Part shown: piece after piece, positions 31,308-42,942 of the stretch | How the letters are laid out: every line of letters starts with the position of its first letter | How positions within the stretch are numbered: position 1 is the stretch's first letter | Assembly: GCA_036365455.1 (NCBI GenBank) | Contig: JAWQUS010000027.1 | Span: forward strand, 17,286,501-17,350,500 | From: Macrosoma leucophasiata | Taxonomy: Eukaryota; Arthropoda; Insecta; Lepidoptera; Hedylidae | Direction of reading: 5' to 3' | DNA length: 64,000 nucleotides | Translations under genes and position numbers: made by a program | Notes under the pieces: generated by a model | The model's database searches: none | What the model saw: the letters and a program-made list of their open reading frames with translations, nothing else | Told to the model about the DNA's origin: nothing

Positions 31308-34300
31308 CGATAGTCAATATGACGTTCTAGAGAAATTCATCTACGTAACTACACCTTAGTCTTAGCTTTTAAGTTCTTCTGAGTTTTAAATTTCATTATA
31401 TTAAATGTTAGGGTCATAATTTTAAAATCAGCGGTTTGTAATTTTAAGTTATTACACAGTTCATTTATTTTGAATAACTGTGAGGCAGGCGCATTTCTCG
31501 CCAAACATCTATCAAACATTTTGTTTATTTTTTTAAATCATATCTTTTTTTTTGTTATTTAAAGAGAACACATTCTCACTTTTCAGTGATCAATAACGTA
31601 CATATGTACACGTTATCTGTACGGAGCACTGTGTAGATTTTCTTGTGTGAATAAGTTGCAAATAGGTATGCGGTTACTACCGTTTTGTAACAAAACGCTT
31701 TTTCTATAGATGATATTACATCACTGATCGTAATAGACGCATCATATCCGCATCTTGACACAATAGGCGTTGTCTTCAGTTTTGATACTTACATATGTCC
31801 ATGGGTTGTCAATAAATGTAGACCCTCATCCTTTACACAAATGCATAAATATATGACTATAATTGAACGAGTAGGTACGCGGATATCTTGTAAATTATTT
31901 TGCCTTGTTGTATCTTCAAGTTGAACCGTAATTACTCAATCAATTTCGTCCGAATCGTGTGCGAAGTCTTACTTCGTGTTCAGTGTATTGCACAACCGGT
32001 TGTTAGGTCTGTTGCCATCCACTAAGGGGTCTCATTCTCGTAACATTTCACGAGTTCAAACGCAACTGTATCGATTTGCTTACTGGATTGAAGAAAATGC
32101 GTGCTTTTGTTGAAGGGAGAAGGCGATTTAGTTGCAATTCAACTGACTGCTATGTTACTCGAATAAGACTCCAGTTCTCAGCACCCGCATTTGTTTGGCT
32201 CGAAGAAAAACAACTGTGTGAAAATTCTGTTCTATAAGCAAGCATATGGCTCACATTCTACAGTAATTACAGAACGCTTGGAAAGAGCTATCGAAATGAG
32301 CGAGTTAGCATTACGTAAATGTTCCTTTACTTATGTTTCGAGTTATGTAAGCACGTCAGATTGAAAAGTAGGTACGGCGCCAGAAAAAGAGTTCATGTTT
32401 TTTTTTAAGTTCTCCGTAAGTACATGTATGTACCTAATGAGTAATGTTAAAAACTTGAACTTGATGAAATTTTTGGCGTTCATACGCTTGTTTTATACTT
32501 TAATGATTGCAGGTTGATCCTCTAATTCAAATTATACATTATTAGGGGGCTTACGATCTGTTGCTTGGATTTATTTTTGGTTATTTAATAAGAAATATAA
32601 ATATTTATTCTATAAATAAATATTTAAAAAGTTATAATTTAAGAAGATTTTACGCACGAAGCACTCTTAAACTGCTGAATAGGTACCGTAGGATATTAAT
32701 TTTATCACACATTAATTGTTGCTTTTGGATGATTTAAACTGGTTAGAGTGTGTAACATATTAAATAGTTCAGCGTGTTAACCGCAATGTTATATGAAATG
32801 GTTTCAGTCTCTTAAATAATGCAGGCTTGCGACGGTACCAGGATGCCGTGCATTAGTAATAGGTCTCTGGACTCGGAAAATTTTAACAAAAGCAATTATT
32901 TGTTTGTAATTGTGCCAACGAGCGCGTTTGAAACGTCGCAAACATTTCCCTACGCTGACGATCTAATTGTTCAAAGAAACAACTTTCAATTACACATACC
33001 TCAAAGTTGAGTCGACGTAGACAATGAAAAACCTGGAGCGTACCTAAATTACAGATTCGGGACGCGAGGAACGCCCCGGAGGGGATAAAATAATGCCTGT
33101 TCGCGGTTTGCCCTTCCCCGTTTCTTCCCCCATCCCACGCCGGTTGAATTTAGGCATTATAATTGTCTCATTACGGCCCTATTAATCTGTCCTTCTGTAA
33201 TTGTTTTGTCAAAAGTTTGTGGATACGATGTCTACGAATTGTCGTTTCTTTGTGAAACTTGGACAAACTTTGGATTGCGAACTTTTTTTATCAATAACTT
33301 TTTGTGATCCGACTGACGTGTTCTGGGCAACGACCTATCGCTTACGCCGTGGGTCACGGGTTCAATTATTGATCAGTTAAAATATGCCAATATTTGTTGG
33401 TTTGGCTTACTTAATGGTTTACAGATACAAATATTTTTCGTCTAATGGGATCAGTTTAGTAATATTACAAGGTGCATCCTCTTATTGGAGATTACCTCGC
33501 GCTATGGTTTTGTTATATGTTTAAAATATAAGCACAAAGTAACCTTCGCTTTTACAGACTTATTGCACTTATGTGAAACATAGTTATATAGATAGATGAA
33601 TGGGATAGGAATAGTTTTTTATACGATGGATGAAATAGGTCCTCTATAACAAATAGCCTGTTCCAGAGATCTTGGCTCGCGTGAGTCGCGTCATGCGATA
33701 CAATTTACTCCAATTATATATTATTTTGCGTTGATTATATAAGTCAAAATCTATATATAGATAATTTAAAAAGTATAAAAAGAACAAGGACAAAGGATGT
33801 TTGGAAAACGCGTAGCTGATTGACGGTAATTCGTTTTCCTATTTATTTCCATTGCCGTTATTACCTCATTACGTACTATTGCTCCATTACATTTATTTAC
33901 CCTTTATAAATTCATTGAAACCTTTGAGTATAATAACCAACGATTGAATTTATCATATCATACCGCCACAGGCAGGTATTTTTCCGCACATTAGCATATT
34001 TAGCATACACCGTGCGTACCTCAGGCGACAGATTTTGAACTCTGAATCATCGACCGTTAACCTATTTCCTGCCCACGTGCACATAATTGCCGACGCATAG
34101 GCAGTGTATGTAAAGGAAATGTTTAAACATGTCCGCTGTGGAAAATAAGTTTAGGCGTGTCAGTGACCTCGAATTGAGCAGCCCACACATTTTTTTTTAC
34201 AATTTACCATGGTACACGAAACACAATAAGAGTGGGTTATTTAAATACAACGATAATGACTGATATTTGCTTTATCTTTAAGATTATTCCTATCTATACG

Positions 34301-34414
34301 TCCCATTTTCAGATATCTTGTTGACTATTTAAAGTGTGAATACACCTTTGTTTCAATAGGGATAGGTACTCAATGGTTATTATGATATCATGATAGGAAG
34401 TATCATATTAGGAA
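31308..34414. other. Long stretch without recognisable genes or repeats
   Basis: About 3.1 kb of AT-rich sequence, the longest stretch with nothing I can assign. A GC-rich patch near 33.05-33.15 kb (ACGCCCCGGAGGGG) stands out. It may be single-copy intergenic or intronic DNA. Frames of about 60 residues have no domain. Confidence 0.4.
33295..33375 (+). repeat. Possible decayed tRNA-headed SINE head
   Basis: GGGCAACGACCTATCGCTTACG and GGTCACGGGTTCAATTATTG look like a worn box A and box B at the right spacing. No body or tail is recognisable. Confidence 0.3.
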
Positions 34415-34777
34415 CATAGCACACGGCGTATTTTAAACGCGCAGACGACGACGCGCAAGACGCGCGTATACGCGCTTCATACGAGATATGAACGCAACCT
34501 TGTAACCTAAGCACACGGGGCGATTGTGAAACGCGCATCTACTGCGCGTATACGTGCTGTAGTCGCTCATAGCCTATGGTTTTAATCAGAGACTCCTCCA
34601 GTCTCCAGTTGTACAATGACTTCGGTTGAGTCTTTTGTACGTGCGTTTCTATCGCTTCAAACGCGCTTCATGCGCACTTTTATCATCAATGCAAACGCAA
34701 CAATAATCGACAGCGCCGAAGAAGCGCGTTCCTAATACGCGCGTCGTCTGCGCGTATAAAATACGCCGTGTGCTATG
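34415..34777. mobile_element. 363-bp inverted-repeat element rich in CGCG
   Basis: TIRs of about 36 bp: CATAGCACACGGCGTATTTT at the left and its complement, ending GCCGTGTGCTATG, at the right. They include the ACGCGCAGACGACG stretch. The inside has many ACGCGC/GCGCGT words (alternating purine-pyrimidine). No coding and no clear TSD. Best read as a MITE. Confidence 0.8.
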
Positions 34778-34844
34778 GGCCTTACTGGTGGAGAGCGTTT
34801 GAGGTTTTAGCGGCTCACCTCGCGGGCTTTTTTACGTACGTAAG

Positions 34845-35100
34845 TAATACTGCAGCCTATATACATCTACATCAAACCAGAAATTTTAATGTACATACGA
34901 CAACACATAACAAGTTATGCCTTTGTGCCGGCAATTACAGTGCCGTATATTACCACCTGAACACGATAGCGCTGAACACTACCATTTAGCAGCAAGTAGA
35001 TTAGGTAATGCGGCGGTGTCTATGCCTTTGTGATAGTTATTATGGGGCCATAATAATATGTCACCATCTTTCCTGAACACAATAATGATGAACATTTACT
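34845..35100 (-). repeat. Family A, two fused fragments
   Basis: A copy missing its tail (34845 to about 35022, TACTGCAGCCTATATACATC through TAATGCGGCGGTGTCTATGC) is joined to a second piece that starts again at GCCTTTGTGATAGTTATT (about 35024-35100). The middle of the element is therefore present twice in tandem, from two subfamilies. Confidence 0.6.
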
Positions 35101-35614
35101 TGTAGAGGCGGGCATTATTTTACTATTCCTGGTTAACCTAAGCATTTATTTTATCCACCTATGTGTGTATTTTGAGATTATAAAATGTGTGGAAAGAATG
35201 AACTTACTACGTCAAATGTCAAAACTCAGGGCCGATTTCACTTTTATGGTGTTCACAGTTTCCAAACTTCATACAAGTAGGGACATCAATTCGTGACTTT
35301 TTGCCAGTTAATCAAGCTATTTGATTGAGATCTCAATAATAATATATCTAATCTACCGACGATATAATATTACCTACGAATTAAGTGTGGTTTGTACCCA
35401 CAAACCACACTTAATTCGTGGTTGTGGTTTCAGACTAGTGATTTATACTCATGTATGAGGCCGTTTTTGTTTTGGGCGCCCATTTTGCGACACGTAGGTA
35501 CCTCTTACGAGCATTGACGCGATTATGATATAAGTAATATATCATAATATTATGAAATAAGTAATATCTTCTATACTCACAACAATTAAATAAACTGACC
35601 AAATCATATCAAAA
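35101..35614. other. Unassigned; one perfect hairpin
   Basis: No gene. It contains a perfect hairpin with 20-bp arms and a 4-base loop at 35376-35419, annotated separately. Confidence 0.4.
35376..35419. repeat. Perfect hairpin, 20-bp stem, 4-base loop
   Basis: ACGAATTAAGTGTGGTTTGT (35376-35395), loop ACCC, then the exact complement at 35400-35419. Short loop and no mismatches suggest a recent palindromic duplication. Confidence 0.9.
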
Positions 35615-35700
35615 TCTAAACAAATATTTATCACTGTGCGGGGATCGAACCCGCAATCCTCCAGTAGGCCTCACTCTAGATACAAATATTACACTTACAT
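35615..35700 (-). repeat. tRNA-headed SINE, head only (SINE C-like)
   Basis: The complement reads GAGGATTGCGGGTTCGATCC, then CCGCACAGTGATAAATATTT, a box B followed by the SINE C-type transition. The body is lost. Confidence 0.5.
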
Positions 35701-36169
35701 GTTATTTGTATTTGGACATGTCCAATTAATATACGAGTACCTACCTAAAAATGTATCTCAAATGTATCCAGCGAATTGGTCCCCTCCTACAACCCATGTC
35801 TACCTACAGTAAGTAGTAGTAAACTCACCCTGCACTGCATTCCTGTTCGATACTACTCTCACATAAAAAAGGTGAAGTTTTGCCCTGATTCTTTATTCAA
35901 GGTGCATTCTGAAGTTGGTTGATCAATCTTGGATGGGAGCGTTTTATGGGTCCCTTGAAGTCCATCCTGCCCGTAAAGTTATATATAGATAGATTGATAA
36001 AATACCTTCGGTCTGTTTATCATTCTGTGTCGCGTATGAGTTCAGTATTCACTGAGAGACACGTTATTTACTTTTACTAACTACATTAACGTTGTTAATG
36101 TAAGTTGGTGTGCCTCATTAAATTTAAAATTTGTACTTACAAAGGGATAGGCAAACATATATTTAAGAC
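35701..36169. other. Unassigned spacer
   Basis: No recognisable feature. Confidence 0.35.
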
Positions 36170-36372
36170 GAGCTATTTGGTCCAGCGGTGTGTGACGACC
36201 GTTTTAACCGAGGCTCGCGGGTTCAATCCCCGTATTGGGGATAAATATTTGTATGTCCTATAGATGTTTGTTTTGGATCTGGGTGTTTGTGTATGTGTTG
36301 TGTGTAGAACGGCTCTAACGACACAGGTTTATACCTAGTGTAAGGCTGTGAGTGTAAGCGTATTTTATTCAT
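36170..36372 (+). repeat. SINE C, complete copy
   Basis: Head with TTGGTCCAGCGGTGTGTGACG and box B GGGTTCAATCCCC. The body matches 16376-16580 (GTGTATGTGTTGTGTG, CGACACAGGTTTATACC, GTGAGTGTAAGCGTATTTTA). Confidence 0.8.
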
Positions 36373-37044
36373 GCATTCTGTCTGTGAGACCAGTTATCTC
36401 TGTCTGTCTCTTACATCCAAACTTAGTATCAAACTCTTCAGGTACCAGTGGATACCTTCTTCTCTATTACAAAACTGTCTCAATTTTTTGTTTGTTATAT
36501 TAACTCTCTATGGCAGGTGTGGTTTTTTTGTTTAATAATGTCAGGTACCTATGTGTGTCATTGTTTTTTCTCTGTCTTTTGTTTTATAATTCATTTTTTT
36601 TAAATGTATGTATTCCTAGCTCAGCGCCGAATATAATGTTTTAAACATTCATTCATTCATATTGTTTATTTAGATTCTCTCATTGTTCATACGTATGCCA
36701 CTCAATGCTTAATGCGTTTGACAAGTCCGAATATCCCATAATAGGCTTCAATCAAGAGTGCTGATGTTTTTGAGGCAAAATTGTCAATTCAGGCCATACA
36801 GCGACCCCATAAATCATTCATATCGAGCACTCGCTATAATTTGCTTTTCGATATCGTTCACAGATAGACTCGCATACATTTTATTTTATCAATTTCCTCT
36901 TCCGTTTGCCTTTGATGATTTTTATGGCAAAAGGAATTAATAACAGCCTTCATCAAGTGCACGGCGCCCATTAGCTGTGTTTATATTTGGTTTTACTCCT
37001 ACGAGTATTTGCTGATCGGATGAGGTAAAATGTAAACGTATATT
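36373..37044. other. Unassigned spacer
   Basis: AT-rich with an ATTC/TTCA run near 36.65 kb. No gene recognised. Confidence 0.35.
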
Positions 37045-37118
37045 CACGCATGTACTCCACGAAGGAGTAGGTAGAGGTAAATGCTCGCATTTAAATATGC
37101 ACGCAAACACTCACTATT
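37045..37118 (-). repeat. SINE-I tail fragment
   Basis: TTCACGCATGTACTCCACGA and GGAGTAGGTAGAGGTAAATG match the complement of the SINE-I tail, ending at ACACTCACTATT. Next to it are an AAAT run and an inverted-repeat element. Confidence 0.6.
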
Positions 37119-37134
37119 AAATAAATAAATAAAT

Positions 37135-37497
37135 AAAACTAAAAAAAACCGCCTTCAAAAAAAAAATAGACAAAAACACTAAAAAGCGAAAAATAAACTC
37201 AATTACTTTAATATGGGCTACGTACCTACTAACTCATAGGTTTGAAGTCGGTGCCAAGGCAATAGTGCGCCGTATTTGCCGTATTTGATAACTTAACATA
37301 GTAGGTACTGCAAGACTGCAACACCACAACATTAGTCCTAACGCGCGGGCCGCACTATTGGCTTGGCACCGACTTCAAACCCATGAGTTGGTAGGTACGT
37401 AGGCCATATTAAAATAATTGAGTTTATTTTTCGCTTTTTAGTGTTTTTGTCTATTCAGTTTTGAATTTTTTTTTGAAGGCGGTTTTTTTTTAGTTTT
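37135..37497. mobile_element. 363-bp MITE with ~135-bp terminal inverted repeats
   Basis: AAAACTAAAAAAAACCGCCT at the left and its complement at the right. The arms (about 37135-37270 and 37362-37497) pair along almost their whole length, including AAAAACACTAAAAAGCGAAA and GGTTTGAAGTCGGTGCCAAG. The centre is about 90 bp. No coding. The flanking A/T-rich sequence hides the TSD. Confidence 0.85.
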
Positions 37498-37910
37498 AAA
37501 ATAATTTTATTTTTTGCTTCTCAGTGGTGTAACTATTATTAATATTAAGTATTACAGTAAAAGTAGGTAGGTATTTCAACTACGAAAGAAATATCTATAG
37601 TCTTTATCATCAGTTCTAGAGGTGTATAATAGGGGCTTTTCTGGAACGGCAACCAACCAGCGTAGCGAGCGAAACTTGCTTGATTTTTGCTCGTTAGTTA
37701 TTTCTGCGTTGCGAACGGGTAATCTTGGATAATTTAAAAACGTAATATTTTATGTACATAAGAATGGTGGGCTGTTGTGGTATGTATGACTGTATGGTGA
37801 TAGAACTTTAATGAACGAGCTCGAAGGCGTGAATACCTCCATATCATCTACTTTACCTACCAGTAAATGATAACTCCATGTCCACCGTTATCATGTTCTG
37901 GTAAGGTGGT

Positions 37911-37990
37911 AGTAGAGCTTCAGTGGCCAAGCTCCAGGGCGAGCGAGCACCACCGCATTTCGCAATTTACATTTCACTAAATGGTACCTA
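37911..37990 (+). repeat. Family A, start fragment
   Basis: GGTGGTAGTAGAGCTTCAGT and CACCACCGCATTTCGCAATT match the first quarter of family A. Confidence 0.5.
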
Positions 37991-38020
37991 CTGTAAGCGA
38001 TAATAGTATGTAAGCAATGT

Positions 38021-38910
38021 GGGTATCAATGTCAGAGTTCCTTGAGGTGATAATTACGAAAATGATATCGCCTGTAAAATCGAAGACTGCGGAGATAATT
38101 ATTTTTCGAAAATATGATATGGATTTCAATTTCACGGTTTCTTGAGGTACAAATTTTGAAATCCAAGAAAAAATAGAAAAAATAAATAAGACCCATAGAA
38201 AAAATAAATAATCTGTCCGTTAGACAGATTATTTATTTTTTAAATAATTATATTAATTTGGGTCTTAATTTTACAGTTTCTTGGGAGTTCTGATTACGTA
38301 AATGGCTTCTATTTGCAGATCCAAGATAGCAGAGTTTTTTTTTTGGCGGGAACCTTGAAAGAGGCGTATGGTGCTCTTATTTTATTTCATTTTCTTGGTG
38401 TATTTTTAAGTTATATTGAATAAAGTTGGTGGCATTTTGTTTGATATAGGTTTATTACAGTGCCCGTGTATAGTGAAATAGAATAACAGTGCGAAAACAC
38501 AACCTTTCAGGTTGCCTCCAAAACTTCATTGTAAATGTTCTGGTAAAGTAGCCATCGCTTTACTCGACTTAACTTGACTGTAACTCACTTGACTGACATA
38601 TTATACTTGATTACTTATATACTTGATACTTACATATTATACTTGATATTATACTTACTTTGACGCTGCATAAATAAATACGAAATATCGTTTTACTTGA
38701 CACTGGCAATATGCGTAACAGCGATGCCATAATAACAAAAAAAAAAAAAAAAAAAGATAGCCGAGTTTTTTTTTTTTTTAAATATGACATGGTGTATTAA
38801 TTTAGAGGTTTCTTGGGGTGCTGATTACGAAAATGGCATCCATTTGCAGATCCAAGATGGCTGACAGATTTTTTTAAATAATTTGATTTGGGTATCAATT
38901 TCTCAGTGTC
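38021..38910. repeat. Decayed ~100-bp tandem array, split by a retroposed insertion
   Basis: At least five units share GGGTATCAATTTCACGGTTT, CTTGAGGTGCTGATTACGAA and AATGGCATCCATTTGCAGAT, then CCAAGATGGC, in varied states. Clear units start near 38021, 38121, 38260, 38791 and 38890. Between the third and fourth lies a poly(A)-tailed insertion (38345-38754). Another hairpin sits inside at 38199-38241 (AAAAATAAATAATCTGTC arms, 19 bp). Confidence 0.7.
38345..38754 (+). mobile_element. 410-bp poly(A)-tailed retroposon with ~21-bp TSD
   Basis: It is flanked by AGATAGCAGAG plus ten T's (38324-38344) and AGATAGCCGAG plus T's (38755-38775), one mismatch. It ends in 18 A's (38737-38754) and starts TGGCGGGAACCTTGAAAGAG. 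Long TSD plus pure poly(A) is the mark of LINE-driven retroposition. The insert has no long frame and matches nothing else in the window. It could be a retrocopy of a host RNA or a truncated LINE 3' UTR. Confidence 0.75.
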
Positions 38911-39861
38911 AGTACTTTGACAACAACAAGACATCAATTCGCACAAAAACATAGGCGATAGCCACTATTTAGTAAAATCTTAAGTCCGTAAACACTCGTG
39001 TTGTATAGTAATACATATTTTTTTACAGGTTTTACTCATAACTTCGCAGTAACATCCCAAGATATGTAAGTTTATATTTCGGCAGCGTGCTGTACATCCT
39101 TCCCTCACAGAGGGCCGCAGCCGACTAGCCAACTGACGATGATTGAGATTACAGTATGGCGTGACGAAGAGGCTCGCGCTCATGCACGGAAATTTCGACA
39201 TTTTATCAAAATTCATTAATAAATAACACCAAAATAAATAAAACTCTTAATTAAAACTGTAAGTAATTTAAAGCCTTTTCTTTTGCAATAAAAACGAAGC
39301 AAAAAGACTGTGCCGTTTTGGAGAACATTTGCATTTTAAGACAAAAAAGGGGGCATTTTGAAATGGTTTTTTCTAAAAGGGGGTTAGCAAATTTAACATA
39401 CTGTTAAATTAAAAGTATTCATTGAATCCTTGTCTGTCGTTGTGTATTTCTATATTGCGGATTCAATTAACAGTTTTTTCTAGAATTTGACTTAAATCAT
39501 GTACGAATTTAGGCAATTCACCCTACTTAAGGCCTCAAGTAAAATTATTTTCTGAATTGAAATCTATTGTCGAATGGTTTGAGATGAATGAAAATGATCA
39601 CGGTATTCACTTAAGTAATTTAGTAGCCCTTACAATCTCGAAGTTCTACTAAGTAGTTCATCATTTAACACTCGTAGGCCAAAAATACTTTTCTGATTAA
39701 TCCTTCAAGGATCGTACGGCCGCCGGCGGCGAGACACAATTGAATTTCAATTGTCATATTTTTCTCGTGTCTGGAGAGATCTATGTTAGGTAGTAAAGCG
39801 CTTTGATTGATTTCTATCTGAAGTGAATTAAATATCAACTTTTTCGTTCTATACCAAGCTA
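38911..39861. other. Unassigned spacer
   Basis: A GC-rich patch near 39.10-39.18 kb includes a 78-residue minus-strand frame without motif. Nothing else recognised. Confidence 0.35.
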
Positions 39862-40285
39862 CATTAAAAAAACGGCCAAGTGCGCGTTGGACTCGCCCAT
39901 GAAGGGTTCCGTAGAAACAAGTTATATATGTATCTAACTAGATATTCACCACTATCATTTTTATCAAAACCGCTGTCATAACTTGAACAAAAATCTCAAT
40001 GTAATTTTCCAAGACCTATCTATTGATATCACACTCGTATAGATTGAGTAAAAAAAATTTTTCTTTAGTTTCAATTCCAAGCATGGAGACAATCCACATA
40101 TTTTTTTTTTGTACAAAATTAATTAAGCGATTCACAGAATTCATGTACACACCGAGTTTCGAGTATAAAGTCTTAATAGTTTCGAAGTTAAGTTGCTGTA
40201 ACATACGGACGGATAGACAGACAGACATGACGAATCTATATGGGTCCCGTTTTTACGCCATATGGCTACGGAACCCTTGAAAATG
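39862..40285 (-). repeat. Family E copy
   Basis: On the plus strand it runs from GGCCAAGTGCGCGTTGGACT through GAAGGGTTCCGTAG to GACAGACAGACATGACG and GGCTACGGAACCCTTG. It is an inverted copy with both ends. Two opposed frames (70 and 85 residues) inside are not genes. Confidence 0.65.
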
Positions 40286-40689
40286 GAATAGAGAATGTTT
40301 TAAGATGGGCCTTTTGCCACTTAGCCACTTGGACGAGCGTGTGGAATCTCGGTCTAAACCTAAACTGATCCCTAGGGAGAACCCCTGTAAGGAACATACT
40401 TATATACTTACCTACTTTAATTTATAATGATAGACTACCCTATTAATATGTCTAGACATGAAACTCTAGGGACATTGAAAAGATGTTTATTTAATCATGA
40501 TGTATCAGAGTTAATTACATTAGTAATTACTATTTTATATCTGTGGCTGCTAGGGAATATGTCGATACCTAATTCATTATTATTAGGTTTAATTTAATAC
40601 TACATAATATATATAATATATCAATAATTATTAGGTTTAATTTAATACTACATAATATATATACGTGGAAATGCTCCACAGTCCCAATT
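40286..40689. other. Unassigned; one direct duplication
   Basis: A 37-base word (TTAGGTTTAATTTAATACTA within) is repeated at 40579-40615 and 40627-40663, a 48-bp period with two units. Otherwise nothing recognised. Confidence 0.5.
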
Positions 40690-40945
40690 CACGCGTTCAT
40701 TCTTACCCAGAACGTGCAAATTGTGGAACTTTCCTCTGATGTGCTCTCCGGCGCTACAATATTCTTCTCTCTACTATTATTCTTCTCTTTCTCTGGGTTC
40801 TTCAAAATTGGCGGCAAAAGAGTCCTTCAGGGCTGGCAGCGCGTTGGCAACTCTCCTGGAGATTCATGTGTTCATCATAGGCGACGATAAATGCTTTTCA
40901 TCAGATGGCCCGTCTGTATGTGTGTCAATCCTTTAATATAAAAAA
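40690..40945 (+). pseudogene. 3' end of a CR1/jockey-type LINE, second copy
   Basis: Matches 13208-13610 in the opposite orientation: GGGTTCTTCAAAATTGGCGG, AGAGTCCTTCAGGGCTGGCA, then CATCAGATGGCCCGTCTG and an A-rich end after 40935. Frame-shifted relative to the first copy. Confidence 0.6.
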
Positions 40946-41510
40946 AATATCATAAATGAATAGAATCGAAACGTTTGAATAAGGGGTTGGTGATATCGAT
41001 GTTTACTTTTTTTTCTGAAGCAGCAAAGTAAAGTTAGTCGCCTTGTACCTATTGACAATAAAGAGATCTTTTACATCTTCTTCTTTTTAATATAAGTTTT
41101 TGTTCAAACAGTGACATGGGTGGTAGATATTACCAAAGAAATTAAGTTGCGCTTTTTTCATAATATTTTTACTCATTACACCACAAGAGAATATCAGTTT
41201 TGTTGAAATGTTAAAATATTTTATTGAATTACAATAGAACTTCGATGACTATATACCTACGACTTCTGTTTGATATAAGGTAGGTAGATGTAATTCCACA
41301 TGTCATTATAGTCAATGCGTCATGTGAGTGTAGGCAGAATAATGGGTCTAATGTCACGGAACCGGTTTCAATGGATATAATATGACATGTTGCGCTTGAG
41401 TCTATATTCGTAGTAGGGATGCAAACATCGTTAATATATATGTACGTATCGAATTCCTGAGATCTTTTGTAGAATGTACTACAACGCTTGAAAAAAAAAG
41501 TGTGACGTGA
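40946..41510. other. Unassigned spacer
   Basis: AT-rich, nothing recognised. Confidence 0.35.
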
Positions 41511-41513
41511 TTA

Positions 41514-41650
41514 GGGCGGCCACACAAAACTGCGATGCGATGCGACGGCGCATCGCAAAAACTTGCGATGCGAATTTCTGGGATACGATTCAGGTGATCT
41601 TACTTTTAACATGTCGGACGAAATCGCATCGCAGTTTTGTGTGGCTGCCC
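41514..41650. mobile_element. 137-bp MITE with ATGCGATGCGA words
   Basis: TIRs of about 27 bp: GGGCGGCCACACAAAACTGC at the left, its complement ending TGGCTGCCC at the right (one mismatch), with TA outside both ends. The inside is made of GCGATGCGA/TCGCATCGC words in both orientations. No coding. Confidence 0.8.
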
Positions 41651-42307
41651 TAATTACATAGCAATATATATATATAAGTCTGTTTTACTACATGAAAGAA
41701 ATAAACCTTGTGTTGCTGAAAAGAAGTTTTATTGTTAGTTTTTTTTATACAGAGACTATTTTATCTAGGTAATATAAAACAATATGAACTCAAACCTGAA
41801 AAGAAGAAACGACAATGAAAGTTTATTCTTTCACTTTTAAAACATAAAATAATATAATATTAAAATTTTCATTGATTATGCAATTGTCAATCAACTCGTA
41901 TTTGAATCTGTCTCTGACATTCTGAATTCGTTTCTTCTTTAAAATCGGACAATTAAAAAGTTAAAAACTATAACCAAACTTCATGGTAAATAAACACACA
42001 GAGTGCGAAGAAAGAAATAGTATTTCTTTACATATATATATAGTAGGTATGAATATAACGTCGAGTTCTTTACGATTTTAAATTAGTTACGATATTTTTT
42101 ACGTTTTTAGTGAAATATCGATGTATTGTTTACATCCCTAATTCGAGTCACGTATGGAGGCCAGAGGGAAAGTGTTAATTGCATTTTGCATCTATTACAA
42201 ACCTGTATTTTAAGACATACTTTCATTTATAGTGCCATTCAATTTTACGTGGGAAAATTAGTAAACAAGTTCTGGTAGGTATTAAAACTTGTTATATTTT
42301 GTCGATT
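41651..42307. other. Unassigned spacer
   Basis: AT-rich with an ATATAT run near 41665. No gene recognised. Confidence 0.35.
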
Positions 42308-42677
42308 TGTATAACCGAAACGTGGTCGCTCACTATGGGCCTCATAAGAAGGCTCAAGGTCACTCAGAGAGCAATGGAGAGGGCTATGCTTGGAATTTCT
42401 CTGCGAGATCGAATCAGAAATGAGGAGAGCCGCATGAGAACCAAAGTAACCGACATAGGCCACCGAATAGCGAAACGCAAGTGGCAGTGGGCTCGCATAG
42501 CTCGCAGAACTGACGGCCTTTGGGGCAGAAGAGTTCTGGAGTGGCGACCGCGTACCGGATGACGAAACGTAGACAGGCGGGCCCCACGAGGCGGACCTGG
42601 TGAAGGTCGCGGGCAATCGTTGGATGAGGGCGGCCCAGGACCGTTCGTTGTGGCATTATTTGGGGGAGTCTTTGTTA
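42308..42677 (+). pseudogene. RTE LINE C-terminal fragment
   Basis: The readable frame has ETWSLTMGLIRRLKVTQRAM, MLGISLRDRIRNEESRMRTK and KRKWQWARIARRTDGLWGRR, which align with residues about 884-960 of the intact RTE at 28 kb. Compared with the 49-kb copy it has small deletions near LKWQWAGHIARR and after WRPRTG. It ends before the (TGA)n tail. Overlapping frames on the other strand are shadows. Confidence 0.85.
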
Positions 42678-42942
42678 GGTATACTAACATATTGTTTTGA
42701 ACTCTGTTAAAAAAGATGACTCTTATTGTACGATTCGCACTTAACGAGTTTTATCTATACCGAATTCATATATCACACTCGTTTGAGGTGAATATATTGT
42801 GTTATGACAACATTAATTTAGCTATCAAACAAGTTTTATGAAGGCCCCTATATTGAATTTGTTTTTATGATGTCATTGGTCGTTATTGTAGTAAGTATAC
42901 CTAACTTAATTATATCGAATTTCATAGTAGTAGATGTAAGTT

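Noticed and set aside
29251..31317. Short frames on both strands across the RTE
   Set aside because: Shadows of the 1012-residue frame. The long frame contains all catalytic motifs.
42245..42690. Minus-strand frames of 80-123 residues
   Set aside because: They are the opposite strand of the RTE C-terminal fragment at 42308-42677.
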